A stretch of 64,000 bases of DNA from Bostrychus sinensis (GCA_020698575.1 CM036254.1:23288026-23352025); one strand, 5' to 3'. Positions 1 to 12,008 are shown, numbered from the stretch's first letter. Notes: generated by a model from the letters alone, not told the origin. Program-made: numbers and translations.

Positions 1-113
1 AACAGCTACTTAAAAGCAGCTGTGGAGCAACCAAGGAGTGAATTACAAATGCTCCGAGACGTCCCGGCTTAGAGAGGAAAAGTCTTCTACAGAAAGCTTT
101 TTAATCCATTTCC

Positions 114-140
114 AAAAAAAAAAAAAAAAAAAAAAAAAAA
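114..140 (+). repeat. Poly(A) run
   Basis: Twenty-seven consecutive A residues. This could be the tail of an old retrotransposon insertion, but the preceding sequence was not recognised as any element. Confidence 0.9.
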
Positions 141-894
141 GAGTCCCCTAAGCAAAGGCTTTCATTGTGGTTTGACAGTGGCTGAGAAACTATTAACAAG
201 CTTTATAGCATCCCACAAATAATGCTGCCTCTTGATTATTGTTATTGCTCCTCTATGAATACAAACATATGTCTTATTTTAAAGAGAAACTATTTGTTGA
301 CATAACCAGTCTATATTCAAGCAGAAGCACTGGGCAATTAATCACTAACAAACAATATAATTACCATGGGAAAAATCATGTCAATTATTTAATCAGTGTG
401 GAATAATAATTATAATAATAATAATGTCCCAGCCAATCTTGCATAACATATATCACAAACTGTGTTGCCACCAAATCTCAGTGCCACTAGTAAAAACATT
501 ACCAATATATTTTCATGCAAGTCAACCTTTATTCACTTTTCACAATTTTAACTGTTCACAGCAGGACAAAAGAAATCTATATAAATAAGCAGTACACTTT
601 CTTAATCTAAATCAAATATTAAGTTAATTTGTGGTGCTTGAATAAGATTTGAGATCCTAATGCTAAGCCCAAACTCAGTAGTAACATTATCCAGATGTGA
701 CAGCCTAGTTGTCTAAACAGAAGTAAAATACTGAATATTTCTTCTTCTATGAACTGAGTAAAAGCACACCCTAACAACATTAAACATGAATGATTCACAG
801 CTAATGGCTTCCTAATACTGGCTGAGAAAGCTAGTTGGAAAATAGCTGCCTCTTGAGACACCTGTTGCATTCAGGTGAGCACCGCATTTTAATT

Positions 895-1175
895 TTAACC
901 CTGGATCGACCCAGCAGGGCTAAAGAACATCTCTAATGTTAATGCCAATATATAATCTAGTGAAATAAATTGCCATTGTCTTCCTGGGCTCTTGCAGGTT
1001 ATCCCTTTGTGATGTGCTCCTGACACGGTTGTCATGGTAACTTCCTCCGTGATGCAGACGACTAAGCCCCGGTCGTGATGGAAAGCTATTACACCATCAA
1101 GCCCAGTGGAAATGGCAGGGTGCATATGGATGCGGTGGCCTGCTATTTTTTGTAGCCTGGATTATATGGGCTCAC
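895..1175. promoter_or_regulatory. Candidate intronic regulatory block with RFX X-box-like palindrome
   Basis: This repeat-poor block has higher GC than its surroundings and contains GTTGTCATGGTAAC at 1028-1041, which matches 13 of 14 positions of the RFX X-box consensus GTTNCCATGGNAAC. The frame on the minus strand is open for 76 codons but resembles no SIPA1L2 segment. Motif seen directly; enhancer role inferred. Confidence 0.3.
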
Positions 1176-2159
1176 TTAACCCTGTGCACCTCTTAACACA
1201 CTGGCTGACGTATCATTGGCCTTTGGCTGCAATTTTGTCAGTGTCTGAAAAGTGCAAACATACAACAACAACAACAACAGAGTGGTGGTCCTCAGGTGTA
1301 GCTCATGGAGTGGTCTGTCTACATGTGTTTGTGGTGTGCATTTTTCAGCAGCATTAGCTTGTGGCTGTCTGTACAACTTCAAGGAAACAAGTTATAAATG
1401 CCATCATTGAAGACTGTTTTTTGAAATAACCATAATATTATTTTCAGTTGGATAAAAAGAAACAAATGACTTTGAGTCCACTTTGAGTTCACTGACATCC
1501 CTGCACCTTAGCCATTTAGCTAAGCCACATACCGAGGCAGGGATCTATACAATAATCAACTAATGCTGCTAAACATAAAACACATAATGCCTCAAATACC
1601 AAAACATTATCAATATTTGGCTCAATAGCAGTAAAACTACAAAGTATTTGCATATGTTTCCAGCCAAGGCTAGAGATTGTCTCCATAGGGAAATAGAAAA
1701 TATGCTGTGTTTTATTTTAAAAAATAGGAAATGTGGTGAAAATGCCCCTTTGCTCTGACTTTGATGCTAAAGAGTGTCTTGTACCATGCTGTTAATAATA
1801 ACATTTTGCTCAATAATTGAAAATGTACAGCATGTCTGAAAGATACCCTACATTTTGTAAGTTCTTCCAGCTTCAGAAGAAAAAAAAATGCAATATTAAG
1901 AGTTACTAAATAAAGGGAGAAGAAATTGGGGCATAGTTTCTCTCTAGAGAGCTCCACCTGAGGGATACAGCAGTGTCCTCGTGCAGCATACAACATCACT
2001 GTGACATCTGTCGGCATGACTGCCCAAACACAAAATATTGTAAGGCTTATAACAACATGGTGCATCTCCAAAATACTGTATTAATTACAGTTTTAACAAC
2101 TTTCTCCTTTCTAATTAAATAAAAGAAGAACAAAAGGAAATTGGTAATGCCTTTTGTTT

Positions 2160-2760
2160 GTAGAAAATTGCAAGGTTATCAGCGCGCTCGTATTATTTTA
2201 AATGACCCCCCAAACCTTCATAGAAAGGGCAGTCAAAATGAAAGAAAAAAGGGTCGTTTGCTGTGCATCATTACAAAAGAAAGATTGCTCGCCTTTTTCT
2301 GACCTTGCTACAGTGAAATACTATTAAGTGTAATTATAGTTTCTAAAAGGCACCTGCAGGACAAAGTAACCCTTTATCTCTAACCATCTTTTTTAAATTA
2401 TCTAGAGTGCAAAATGAAAGCAGAACGTGACATTTTCATCCTTTCCTAAAATTGAATTACGTGATAAAACATCAAGCGAGAGACACTTTTGTATTCTATT
2501 TTTCATGTGTAATTTACGGCTTCTACCGCCTCAAAATCAGGTTTCCAAATCTGGTGGCTAATGCTTTTCCCAGCCTGCTCGCTGTGATGTACAAGGTGAT
2601 TTAAAACACTTTCACATATGCGCCATTCTCCTCTTACAGCCACACAACACTGCTTTCAAAGATATTATTTCGGCAAGAAAGACTGAGGATTTTCTGAACG
2701 CGCTGGGATACTTTCACCTACTGGGCAAGCTTTACAGCGAAATAGCGCACTCACAGAGAC
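2160..2760. promoter_or_regulatory. Candidate conserved non-coding block
   Basis: About 600 bases free of recognisable repeats, with balanced composition and several CpGs, unlike the AT-rich DNA around it. No coding potential related to SIPA1L2 was found. It is listed as a candidate regulatory block on composition alone. Confidence 0.2.
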
Positions 2761-3034
2761 CAAAAAACAAGGGGCTTCATCTCCCCATCTCTCTCTATAG
2801 ATAAAAGCTTTGGGATTTGTTGGAAAAGACATGAAAACAAATAAACAGAGCTAGGCTTTTTGTCTTGGGTCTAGTATTAACGTCCAAAAGGAGGGATATC
2901 AAAAGGTGGTCCAGCTTAGTCACCTAATAATGCAAAAATGCAGCTGTGTGCAAAGTATTGAACAGATTTTTAAGAAAGGCTATGAACAAAGAAAAGTGTT
3001 TCAATGCACAAAAATACTCAAAATCCATCAAAAT

Positions 3035-3130
3035 AATCTCACAATGGTAAAGATTTTGAGCGCAGTCCAGGGCTAAACATTGAAGACCTTCTAGTTCAGG
3101 GGTGAATGCTCTTTCCATTGAGCCACACAA
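3035..3130 (-). repeat. tRNA-derived SINE-like fragment
   Basis: Read on the minus strand, TGTGGCTCAATGGAAAGAGC resembles a tRNA A box and is followed about 30 bases later by a degenerate B box. It is then joined to the ACCATTGTGAGAT motif that recurs at 29.86 and 33.0 kb. It is decayed and not a functional tRNA. Confidence 0.45.
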
Positions 3131-4039
3131 CCTTTATAACATGTTTTTTTAGTGAGTAAAATGTGGTAAAATGGACCAGAATTGCTTAAAACACACCTAG
3201 ATTTAATCACTGATCTGGATCCACACCACAATGACTCATCTGGTCCTTGGCCCATTACTGACCTTTTCTGAAATTTTCATAACAAATATAAAAAAAACAA
3301 AAAAAAAAACATTCTGTATTATTTAAAAGTGTTCTTAGTCAACAGCATTTTCAAACCTCACTAAAATGTTTGCTGCTACTACCACTGCATATCAAGCATG
3401 TGCACATCATGCCTAACACTGATAATTAAAACAGTTTGGGACCAAAATACTGATGGCCAAAACATAAAACTGGATTCTGAGTCGAGGAGTCTGGGAGTCA
3501 GAGGAGGAAAAGGAGTAGCACTTGGAAAAGCTTTAAGCCCCACTTAGACTGGGCTCTCCTCCACTCTTCTTATTACTTAGTTCAGTCTTTCTTCCTCTTC
3601 CACAGTGTCGGTCTGTCTTATATCCATAGAGATTTACAGACGGTGTCTCATGGCAAAGGCATGGAGCTATGAAGCAGGTGGACAACCTCCTACATATCAA
3701 TATCAGTTTGACATTTAGTATTTAGGCATCTAAACGTGCAACGTTTTTCTTTTATTCAAGGAAAACTGTTTAATCACCTAATTGTATATTGTTATAAAAA
3801 GAACAAGACAGAAAGGGAGTGGCTGGGACATCATTTAGGCATTTTTAAAGGATTGTTAGACATGAGAATGTTCAGTCCATGATGTCACATTTTTGGCAAT
3901 CATAAGGTGTCATCCCTTAAGAGGCTATCAACAACCTTTAAACATGAGTAAACATGACACTGCTCTTGTCTTTTTGTGGAGTACCATACTGTATTACACC
4001 ATTCTCCCATAATTTGTAAAGATGGACCAAGCTAACAAA

Positions 4040-4330
4040 TGTAATTATTTTAATAAGCCGCCCATTCTGATAGTCAAACAAGCCCTGTCTAATCCCACCA
4101 CGCTCCTTTCAATCTTGCATTTTCATTAGATGTGAAATTAAAGGCCATAGGATCAGCCAATGAATCCATCTCTGACACTGGTGAATACAGAGAGCCCTCA
4201 TCACTAATGGCTATTTTTATCGAATGAGATAATGTAATATGACAGCCCCTGCCAGCCAACCATGAATATGAAATCCCAGTCTCTCAGGTGGAAGAGGTGA
4301 CTTCGACTGCCTTTGTCTGAGTGTGTCATA
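4040..4330. promoter_or_regulatory. Candidate conserved non-coding block
   Basis: A repeat-free stretch rich in TAAT and ATTA homeodomain-type cores and in CATTAG/GATAATG motifs, ending about 260 bases from the third coding exon. It has the look of a developmental enhancer, but this rests on composition and motif density only. Confidence 0.22.
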
Positions 4331-4594
4331 ATAATAGTCAGTGCAATGAGAGTGGGACTCATATTGATTCATTTTAAGTCTATTTATTAAGGCTTGTTAG
4401 TGTTTGTGCAGCAAGTGTCAGATTTATCAGGTAGAAGCATCCTTAATAGAAGATCAATACTCTGCTCTATTACTATCTAGTTGTTCATGTTTTCCACTGT
4501 ATCTACCACTGACAACTTAAAAAAAGGCTACTGAATGAAGTAGCTCAGATTATACTACACACATCAAATGATTAAACAGCTCAAATGAACTTAC

Positions 4595-4783
4595 CCCCTG
4601 CTCGTCCAGTTTGAGGAGCTGCTCCGGGACCTTAGGGGAGTTGATGGCCAGCCTCAGACATGGGATGTTGAGCTCTGGGATAACATATTCAAGAACCTCT
4701 TTCAGTGGCAGGCCACGGGCCGTCCCATGTCTGGCAGTGGATGGGATAGCATCCTCCAGAATGGCCCCGCGCAGTGTGGTCAG
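4595..4783 (-). CDS. sipa1l2: SIPA1L2 third coding exon
   Basis: This 189-base exon (63 codons, phase 0 at both ends) lies between the acceptor CTGTTAG|CTGACC and the donor CAGGGG|GTAAGTTC. It reads [20 protein letters not shown], then [20 protein letters not shown] and ends LLKLDEQG. This block leads into the Rap-GAP domain and is highly conserved in SIPA1L proteins. It brings the coding sequence seen here to 607 codons. I looked for the next exon (family continuation beginning LNFQQKVG, or similar) between 1 and 4594 and did not see it, so it probably lies beyond the left edge. Confidence 0.93.
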
Positions 4784-5905
4784 CTAACAGGAAAAACAGA
4801 TAGCAATTATTAATTTAGTCAATAATAAGTCTGTCATATATTTTTGTGTCTGTAAAGTCCATCTGTCTCTGTATTACATTTGAACTGTGGCTGTTTATGA
4901 ATTCCCCTTGCTTTTATGTCATATCACATTGTTCACAGCAAAAACTCAGTCATGTCTCTGTGGACAAGTCCTTTACAACTCACATTGTAAATAATTAAGA
5001 CAGTGAGCAGCTGAACTGACTATGATGTTAAGTGATGTTTTAGTGTTAGACACTAATGTGCCAGTAAATGATGGCCCAGGAAGCTTCAGAACACCCACTT
5101 TGCAGACCTGTTTCCAACACGGCAAAAAATTATTTTCCTATCCACTTAGGGCTTGAACATAGATGTTAGCAGTCAATGGCTGTCCAGCAGAGGCATTCAG
5201 AAAAGTGGATTACTTAACTGACTGAATGAGGAAGACAAAGTGTCCCAGTACAGTACAGAGCTGTGAGGCTGAATGAGAGGTGCACATGCAAATAGACACT
5301 GGGAATGTGGGAGTTACCACTCTGTGCTGCTGCAGAGCTGAAGTGACCCAGATCCATTGTTTCATTGAGGGAGTGTCGCTCAAAACCAGGTCTGGCACCG
5401 GCTATCACTGACATTTCTGTGCCTCTGTTGCAGCTGGTCTACCTGAATTATTCAGTGGATAAGACCACCAGCATACGACAAGAAGGGCTGTGGTAGCAGA
5501 GAAGACTGGGGGACCACGCGTCCTCTTTTAGGATAAGTATGTGTGTTCATCTGTGCGCATATTAGCACCAGCCATCTTTCACCGTGTTTTGAGTTGAGCG
5601 TACACCTTTGTGAGTCAGCATCAGCATGGATGGCCAATTCAGAGAAGCACTGGGAGCATTAGGGGCTATGAGCAGCTAGAAGAGTGTAGAGCCTGTTGTT
5701 GTTTCCAGTGGGACTGAAGCAGACTGCTCTGAGCTGCCTGACTGAGCCCACTGCTGAGTAACATCAACACAACTTGCTGAACACAAAATAGAAAAAGCTT
5801 TAAAAGCCTGCTGTAGCTGGCAGTTAGAGTGGTGCAGGCTCTGCAGTTTTTACCATTTCAGCAAAAGGGGCAGTTTTTCTGAGATGTGCAAAATAGTTGA
5901 TTTAC
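4784..5905 (-). other. sipa1l2: SIPA1L2 intron between second and third coding exons
   Basis: A 1.1 kb intron with intact GT and AG ends. No repeat or additional exon was recognised. Overlapping minus-strand frames of about 60 codons at 5.2-5.6 kb show no family resemblance. Confidence 0.85.
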
Positions 5906-6039
5906 CTGGCTGGTCCTGAAGGTGACCCTGTAGTTGTATTGCGAACCATCCTTCTCCTTCCCTTCATCGAGCCTCTCTCTCCGGACGCTGACCGCCACAG
6001 GTCCCAGGTTCTCATCAAACCCAAAGTAGTTTTGATGCT
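5906..6039 (-). CDS. sipa1l2: SIPA1L2 second coding exon
   Basis: This 134-base exon lies between a good acceptor (pyrimidine tract, then TTTTAG|AGCATC) and the donor CAGCCAG|GTAAATC. Joined to the preceding exon it reads [20 protein letters not shown] and on to TFRTSQ, the conserved block just before the Rap-GAP domain in SIPA1L proteins. It enters with two bases completing the Glu codon and leaves in phase 0. The match to the family is residue by residue with no frameshift, so the exon looks functional. Confidence 0.93.
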
Positions 6040-8893
6040 CTAAAAGCACAAAGAAAAAAGGTCAATTGACTATTCAAATTGAGTTAACATACATCAAAAT
6101 CTCACCTCTAAGTGTATGGATTTTTCATGAAGAGGAAATTTGTTGAAAACTTAAAATGGTGCTTTATGGGGCAGCTAAGGCCATGCTTGACAGTGATTAC
6201 AATAGAAAGCAGATGGGACGTACTGAAGATATGAAACAGTGCAATCAGATTAGAAATAGTGACTCATGGGGCTAGGATTGGGATTTGAATAAATAAGTAA
6301 AAGACAAATGTCCTCTCTGGAAATTTTGACTTAATCTAAACCTCCACACGACATCCTGCTCATCCTAGCACACATCAACTGGTTTAACACAATAGCCCAA
6401 CTAAAGTGAATTCAGAATGTATTTATTGTCTGTACATAGTGTAAATAATATAATAACTAATGAATTATTTTTACCCTAAAGATGTGTCTCTCTCTCTGTT
6501 CATGTCACTACTGCTTCCAAACGGGACTAAAAATAGCCAGAAATTTTGTTTTGGTGGTGGTTGTTTTCACACCATGCTTTTACTGGACCCCTGACACAGC
6601 TGAGTAGAAAGAAATATGAGGAGAGACAGATAAACGTTTCTGGCTACATTTAAATGTGGATGAAGTTGTTAACACTAAGCCACTGGGATAGCCCCTGCAT
6701 TTGGGATGGGAGTATTTTGTGTCCTTTAGTGAAACATAAGCAGCAACTATTTGGAAATTTGGGGACTGGCATATTAGGTTTGTGTTGCTGGGTGCTTTAA
6801 ATGAATTATGTTGGCATTTAGGGTCAAAACTTACTATATTCATTAGCCCTAAAGAGTAATGCCGCTGGTGATGCTTTAGGCTTGTTGGTCCAGTAAACAC
6901 AAACACATTAATTACTTCTAAAATCTTAAATAAACTACGAAGCCCTAAAATACTAAACATGTTTAATACAGGTCTAATAATAGCTCAAAAGCCTGTGTAT
7001 GTTTAGGCCAGGGACAGGAGCAAAGCTGTGCACACTGAGCATAGTGCCTTAAGCAAACAGTCCCTAATCCAAACTGAAGCTGAAGAGAAAGACGAGGATT
7101 CACAAGACAACAAAGAAAACCTCAAAGGAGACTGAAAGCACTGACATTCATACAGGCCTCTCAGCTGAGGCTTAAAGATGCTCTATGCCATGTAGAGCAT
7201 GCAATGTAAATGTGCTGGGTCCTGTCACTTTGACATGGACATTAGGGTTATGCACATATACACATGAGTAATAAAAAGTGGATTATAAATTGTATGGGGG
7301 CCATGTGTGGTTAATAGTTACATGAATGCGTGGCTGGATGTGGCCTGTAGACTAAGGGGAAATGCTCCATAGTGCATTGATGGTGGGAGGGCTGTCCATG
7401 CATATAAGCCTGTCTGACATCCACACAAGACTGTGAACTGCAGAGGGAGGCTTTTCATCAGCATACTCCTGTTACACATGCCTGTCATTGGGTGTCACTT
7501 AGGGCTGACACTTGTTGCCAAAAGGTTTCAAAACAAATGACATTGATTGTCATTTCTAATCAAGTGACTGCCCATCACTTCCTTCTGTCAAAAATATTTC
7601 AAAATCTTTGAAGTCCTACACTTTACAATTTCTAACTTTAAAAAGGTCACATAAGGCAGTCCTTGCCTATCTCTACATCAAACTGTAAATGACTGTAACG
7701 TGTTTGTAACAAGGCTTGGCCTGCGGGTGTAAAGGAAACACTGTGTCCATTAGGACGACCTGGGGAGAACACTCCTGTTGCTGTGGGAAGAACGGCTTGG
7801 CAATCAATGGGATCAATGTTCAGCTCAGGTTGATAAAAGCTCGCCCTAAAGTGATGACACGTGGCTGTGGCTGTAGCCGTGTCTGTGTGCGTGTGTGTGT
7901 GTGGAGACAGAGGTGATGACTGAATTGTCTCTCTAGTAAAACACCTCATGGAAAAAGTGCCATAACCACAAACTGCAGTAAAAGGCAGCACTGTAAAAGC
8001 AATAACCTCAAAGCCATAAGAGCAAACTGGAGCATTTCAATTATACATCGCCCTGTGCAGCACAGCAAGGGGTTAAACACACAGACAACTGCACAAGTTA
8101 CAGTGTGTGAGTGTGGGGCATGGTAAATATTTTTCAGAGCAGCTTCAATGGTACACTCAAATTAACAGTAAATAGACACGGACATAGTTAATTCAGGATG
8201 GTCTCATTAACCTTGACTACAGCTTAACACAGTGCAACCAGGCATATTTTAATACAGAGTATCTTTCTGAAACAGTTCAGGCATCTCCAGTGTGAAAGGT
8301 GAAGCAGCTGTTATCTGGAGGGGCTTAAGAGTCTGTAACACAATCTGCTGAGAGCAGCACAGGCAGACACACAGAGCAGAGAGGGGAAAAGTATATTGTG
8401 GCGATGGCCCAGACTCGGTCACATAGGTGTTTTAATGAGAAAAGCTTGAACCTCACATGGTTTTGCTGACCCTATGGTTTCATACGAGAGGTGCTCACAG
8501 TCTGTGGCCCCACAGGGAACAGCTGCAGGACACCCCCGGCTCACCTCTCTCCTCTCACATGACTAATCACAGTTTCACTGCAGGGTTCAGGCCAATATCA
8601 CAGAGAGGACAAGACCGCTCCTCTTCTGAGGAAGTGAAACACACACCCCTACACCCAGTACAAGCCTGCTATTGTTCTGACCACTATTTCATCTGCTCTT
8701 ACAAAAATAACTGGGCTGTCAAGATATTTGACCCTCAGCGCTCAGGCTGTTCCTTTAGGAAACTTTCTCACACACTGCATTTTGACCTGCAAGGTTTCTA
8801 ATCCTAAACATAGCGCCATTCACCCACTACACTGCTACTGATGCTTCTCTACGTAGCTGAAATAAGATATGTTTTTTTATTAGAGCGGCTTAC
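6040..8893 (-). other. sipa1l2: SIPA1L2 intron between first and second coding exons
   Basis: A 2.85 kb intron with clear splice sites. It contains a short TG-rich stretch near 7.86-7.91 kb. A minus-strand frame of 126 codons (6580-6960) and two frames of 114 codons (7647-7991 minus, 8457-8801 plus) have no recognisable domain and are treated as chance. Confidence 0.8.
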
Positions 8894-10391
8894 CTTTTCC
8901 ATAGAAAAACTTGTGGTAGTAGTATGCTCCCAGATCGATGTGCTCAATGATGTACCGTTTGACCTTCTCCCGGTGAATGGGTTGGTTTTCTCTGGGCACC
9001 TCCAGAACAGAGACACCTGCATTTGTGCAGTGTGAGCTCAGAGAGGACTCAAATGAACAGCTCTCTGACACACCAGTGTAGTTGGCACTGTTGGCTCTGG
9101 ACAGGGAGATCTTCCTCTCTCCCTCTCCCCCAATTTCATTACGAAAGTGTGGACAACTCAGCACTAAGCTGTTGCTTTTCCCATCTCCCTCATCAGCGTC
9201 CAGGTTCTCCTTAGGATTGAGGTCCTCGCGGCTGCCCAGAGGAGACTCAAACAGGGGCGCATTACTGCTGCTACATCCTGCTCCACTGTCTGCCCCAAGA
9301 CCTGGTCCTGATCCAGCAGCAGCAGCAGCAGCAGCAGCTCCTGTCCCACCTACAGCCCCCGCAGAGGCTGCTGAAGCCCCTGTTGTTGTGTTTTTCCTTT
9401 GACTGAGGTTTGCTCTATTTGCAACAGCCTCACTAATGTTGAACAGGACACTTTGAACATCATAGTGCGCAAAGCATTTCTGGAAACTGAGTGGTCGCCT
9501 GTCGTCCTCAATAGAAAGCCTCAAAGCATCACTCTCACTTTTTATGGTCCGTAATTTCCTAAAAATTGATGGCTCTGATGACTCTGATTTTAATCGCCTC
9601 ATGAAAGACTTCTCCCTCTCACGGCTGTAGAGAAGAGAGCTGTCTATATAGTCATATCCAGGAATGTGGACAATCTCTCCCCTGGCGATTTGGGCTGCTG
9701 TCTGCAAGCTGGGGGACAGGGACGCATCACAGCGCAACAACTCCGGGAAACCCATTGGCGGTATGCTACGGTGGTCCAGGGTGTCCACTCTGTACCCCCT
9801 GAGCATGGTGAAGAAGCCCTCTCCGGTAAGGCCTTGTCGATCGATGGAGGAGGTGCTGCCATATTCGCGGTGTAGGGACGCACCCGTGTTGGGATTGACT
9901 GCGTTCTGGTCCATGATATCCTCAGAGTCGATATCGCTTATGGTGACGTCACTGTTGCTGCGCTGGCGAATGGGGTGGAGACCTTTGAGCGGGGAGTGGC
10001 ACAATAGTTCATCTAAGGTGTACTTGTCAGAGTAGTCGACCTCTACACAGACCTCGCCTTGCTCTACTATTTCCACTGTGTGCTCCTGGCCATTTTGAAA
10101 TACTGGGATCACACTTTGGTAGTTTGGTGAAGGCCTACCATCCCAGACGTCTTTCCTCGGTGGCCATTCAGACACCCTCGCCCTCACTCCCATTTTAGGC
10201 ATAGCGGGTGTACCATTCGTTTTGCCATCAGACTTTCCTTGTATGTTAGAAGTCGGTGGACCCATGCCGCCATTGAGAGCTTTGAGTTTTCGGGTGAACA
10301 GCTCCTCTGACTGCATGACTTTGGAGTATTCTTCTGGGCCTCCCACAGTTCCCACAAGGATTGATTTGTTATCCGGGCTCGAAACACTCAT
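8894..10391 (-). CDS. sipa1l2: SIPA1L2 first coding exon (N-terminal 499 codons)
   Basis: Signal-induced proliferation-associated 1-like 2 is a synaptic scaffold of the SPAR family with Rap GTPase-activating activity. This exon encodes its N-terminal region. Visible family landmarks are KMGVRARVSEWPP (residues 66-78), IRQRSNSDVTISDID (141-155), LHREYGSTSSIDRQG (173-187), CFAHYDVQSVLFN (306-318) and the run from HCTNAGVSVLEVP to YYHKFFYGK (454-499). As I recall them, SIPA1L2 is a clearly closer match than SIPA1L1, especially around residues 141-200 and in the NLDADEGDGKSN segment. The ATG at 10391 has G at -3, and the reading aligns with the human N-terminus from there. The exon ends at the donor AAAAG|GTAAGC in phase 1, and the next exon completes a Glu codon. 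A Gly/Ala-rich insert at 340-372 includes eight consecutive alanines from a GCA/GCT run. The Rap-GAP and PDZ domains lie further downstream. Confidence 0.95.
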
Positions 10392-10620
10392 ATCCCACAG
10401 GCAGATATGAAGAGCGGACTTGGAGGACCCTTCCTCATTACCTCATGTGGTCTGCTCACTGCTGAGGAGGGGAGGAGGGGCAGGAACCAGAGTCCCTGAA
10501 CAGTGCAGCAGCCATAGTCATATGTCACACAGGCCGGCAGGCACCATGTTTAACATACTGCATTTGGACGTCCTGTAGAAGTGTCTGAGGCGTGCCCACC
10601 AATCCTCAATGTAGTCAGAC
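10392..10620 (-). promoter_or_regulatory. sipa1l2: SIPA1L2 5' UTR segment with five chained upstream ORFs
   Basis: A strong acceptor (pyrimidine-rich tract ending GCCATAG) marks the 5' edge of the start-codon exon at 10620, leaving 229 bases of leader. Five short ATG ORFs fill its lower part: 10525-10563, 10518-10556, 10456-10521, 10438-10446 and 10388-10438. The second stops in an ATGA overlap with the third start. The fourth stops in a TAATG overlap with the fifth start. The fifth stops in an ATGA overlap with the main start at 10391. This suggests reinitiation-dependent translation. The positions are read directly; the regulation is inferred. Confidence 0.7.
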
Positions 10621-11460
10621 CTATGGCACAAGAAGGAAAGAAAATTTAGAACAAAGATTTAAATTTCTCAAGATGACCTCAAAACATGTCACATTCAGTT
10701 CAGCTATAAAAATAATCCTATTGCTGACCTAAATTGTTAGCACCTTCCAATAAGCTGTATGTAGGTCTGCATTTAATTTATACAAAGCAAATCTGCAAAT
10801 AACGCAATTAGCTTTGGTGAGAACAGCCTGTCAATTATTTAGTACTATTTTGGAGTTCATAATAAGATGGATGCTTATCTTTTTCTGTGCTTTCAGCCAG
10901 TGCTTAACAGATGGTAATGAAGGAAATTACAGCACTAAGGGCAGATGTTCAGCTAAATTTTCACATGCAATGACATCTCATACAACTAAATTGCCGTAGC
11001 ATTAAGACAGCAAATTACACAATGGGGAGCCGCTTCTATGTTCGACAAAAATCCCACTTAGTGCCTTTTGTAGGACGTAACTGCAAATGAAGTCATTTGG
11101 AAAGACATGTTATTAGATTTTACTGCAGCGTGCATAGACAAACTTATCCTCTGAACATACAATGACAGGCTAAACGGCTTAAATCAGCAGTTTTATTCAC
11201 CAGCCTGAATGTTCGAGGACACAGAGTTTGTCCTTGAAAAGCAGCTGAGAATCCTCTTGGGCTGTTTCCAAGTGGAGACAAACACAAATGCATGGTTTCC
11301 TATTTTAAACTCAAGTACATTAACCATGTCGAGATGTTGTGAAGGATTTAACAAAGCTTCTTGTCGCCATGTACAACAATTAGGCACAGCAAATGACATA
11401 AAGACGAACCCAACAAGCGTCCAAGTATAAAAGACATCCTTCCTTCATTGGAGTGATACC
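10621..11460. other. Intronic sequence, nothing recognised
   Basis: AT-rich DNA directly upstream of the SIPA1L2 start-codon exon. Apart from the pyrimidine tract of the acceptor I see no repeat, exon or motif cluster. Confidence 0.6.
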
Positions 11461-11465
11461 ACATC

Positions 11466-11740
11466 CAGAGGTGGATGAAGTACTCAAAATCTGTACTCAA
11501 GTAAAGATACTGCTGTGGGTTATTGCTGCTAATGTTAATTAGGTGAGTTTTACATTGTGAGCATAAGTATTAGTTGATGATGTAGTAGTAATAATACTAG
11601 AACTAGTATTAAAGAATTGCCACTACTCCTAGTGGTATTACTACTACAGCCACAAGAACCACAGTATGAAACAGGGCTCAAATTCAAGACCTGATAGTTG
11701 TGAAGAAAGTGTGCTGCTCACTTTTCCACAAAGGTCAAAA
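11466..11740 (+). repeat. Composite repeat: AGAGGTGG/AGTACTCAAGTA family, first copy (5' part)
   Basis: Begins CAGAGGTGGATGAAGTACTC, then a motif resembling TGTACTCAAGTAAAG, a degenerate GTA/TAC trinucleotide stretch, and a tRNA-like sequence in reverse orientation (11.68-11.74 kb). The same order is seen in the copy at 19.36-19.86 kb, so the parts belong together as one repeat family. Confidence 0.55.
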
Positions 11741-11799
11741 AACACTTGAATGCACCAAATGTGGTTACAATTTTCCTTAAAAATTAAATGTAAAAAGAT

Positions 11800-11972
11800 C
11801 TTGGCCTTTTCCGTTTAGAATTTCCCTTCCAGGTCATCATCTATCATCTACCTCCTCGCATTATTTATTATTTATATGCTTTTATAATTTCGCAATGGTT
11901 TTTAAGCCAGATGCACTTCCTGTCACAACACTCTCCATTTATTTGGGCTTTAGACCAACACAAAAAATAGTG
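11800..11972 (-). mobile_element. LINE 3' tail, RTE-like, degenerate
   Basis: Read on the minus strand it resembles the widespread RTE-type 3' end with GGTC..AGCCC.AATAAATGGAGAG followed by a (T)GCATCTGGC core and a CCnGGAAGG..AAAAGGCC tail. It is strongly diverged and 5'-truncated, with no coding capacity. Confidence 0.45.
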
Positions 11973-12008
11973 ATATGGAGGACCGTGAGCGCCACGCGAA
12001 AAGGAATA

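Larger units (their letters stand above)
1..4594 (-). other. sipa1l2: SIPA1L2 intron after the third coding exon (partial)
   Basis: No coding exon was recognised. The stretch holds a 27-base poly(A) run (114-140), a tRNA-like SINE piece near 3.05 kb, and three repeat-poor blocks of balanced composition (about 895-1175, 2160-2760 and 4040-4330) that look like candidate conserved non-coding sequence. The intron continues past the left edge. Confidence 0.6.

Noticed and set aside
895..1125. 76-codon minus-strand frame as a possible SIPA1L2 exon
   Set aside because: The translation does not resemble any SIPA1L2 segment and no suitable splice sites border it.
1712..2071. 119-codon minus-strand intronic frame
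   Set aside because: No recognisable motif and composition typical of AT-rich non-coding DNA.
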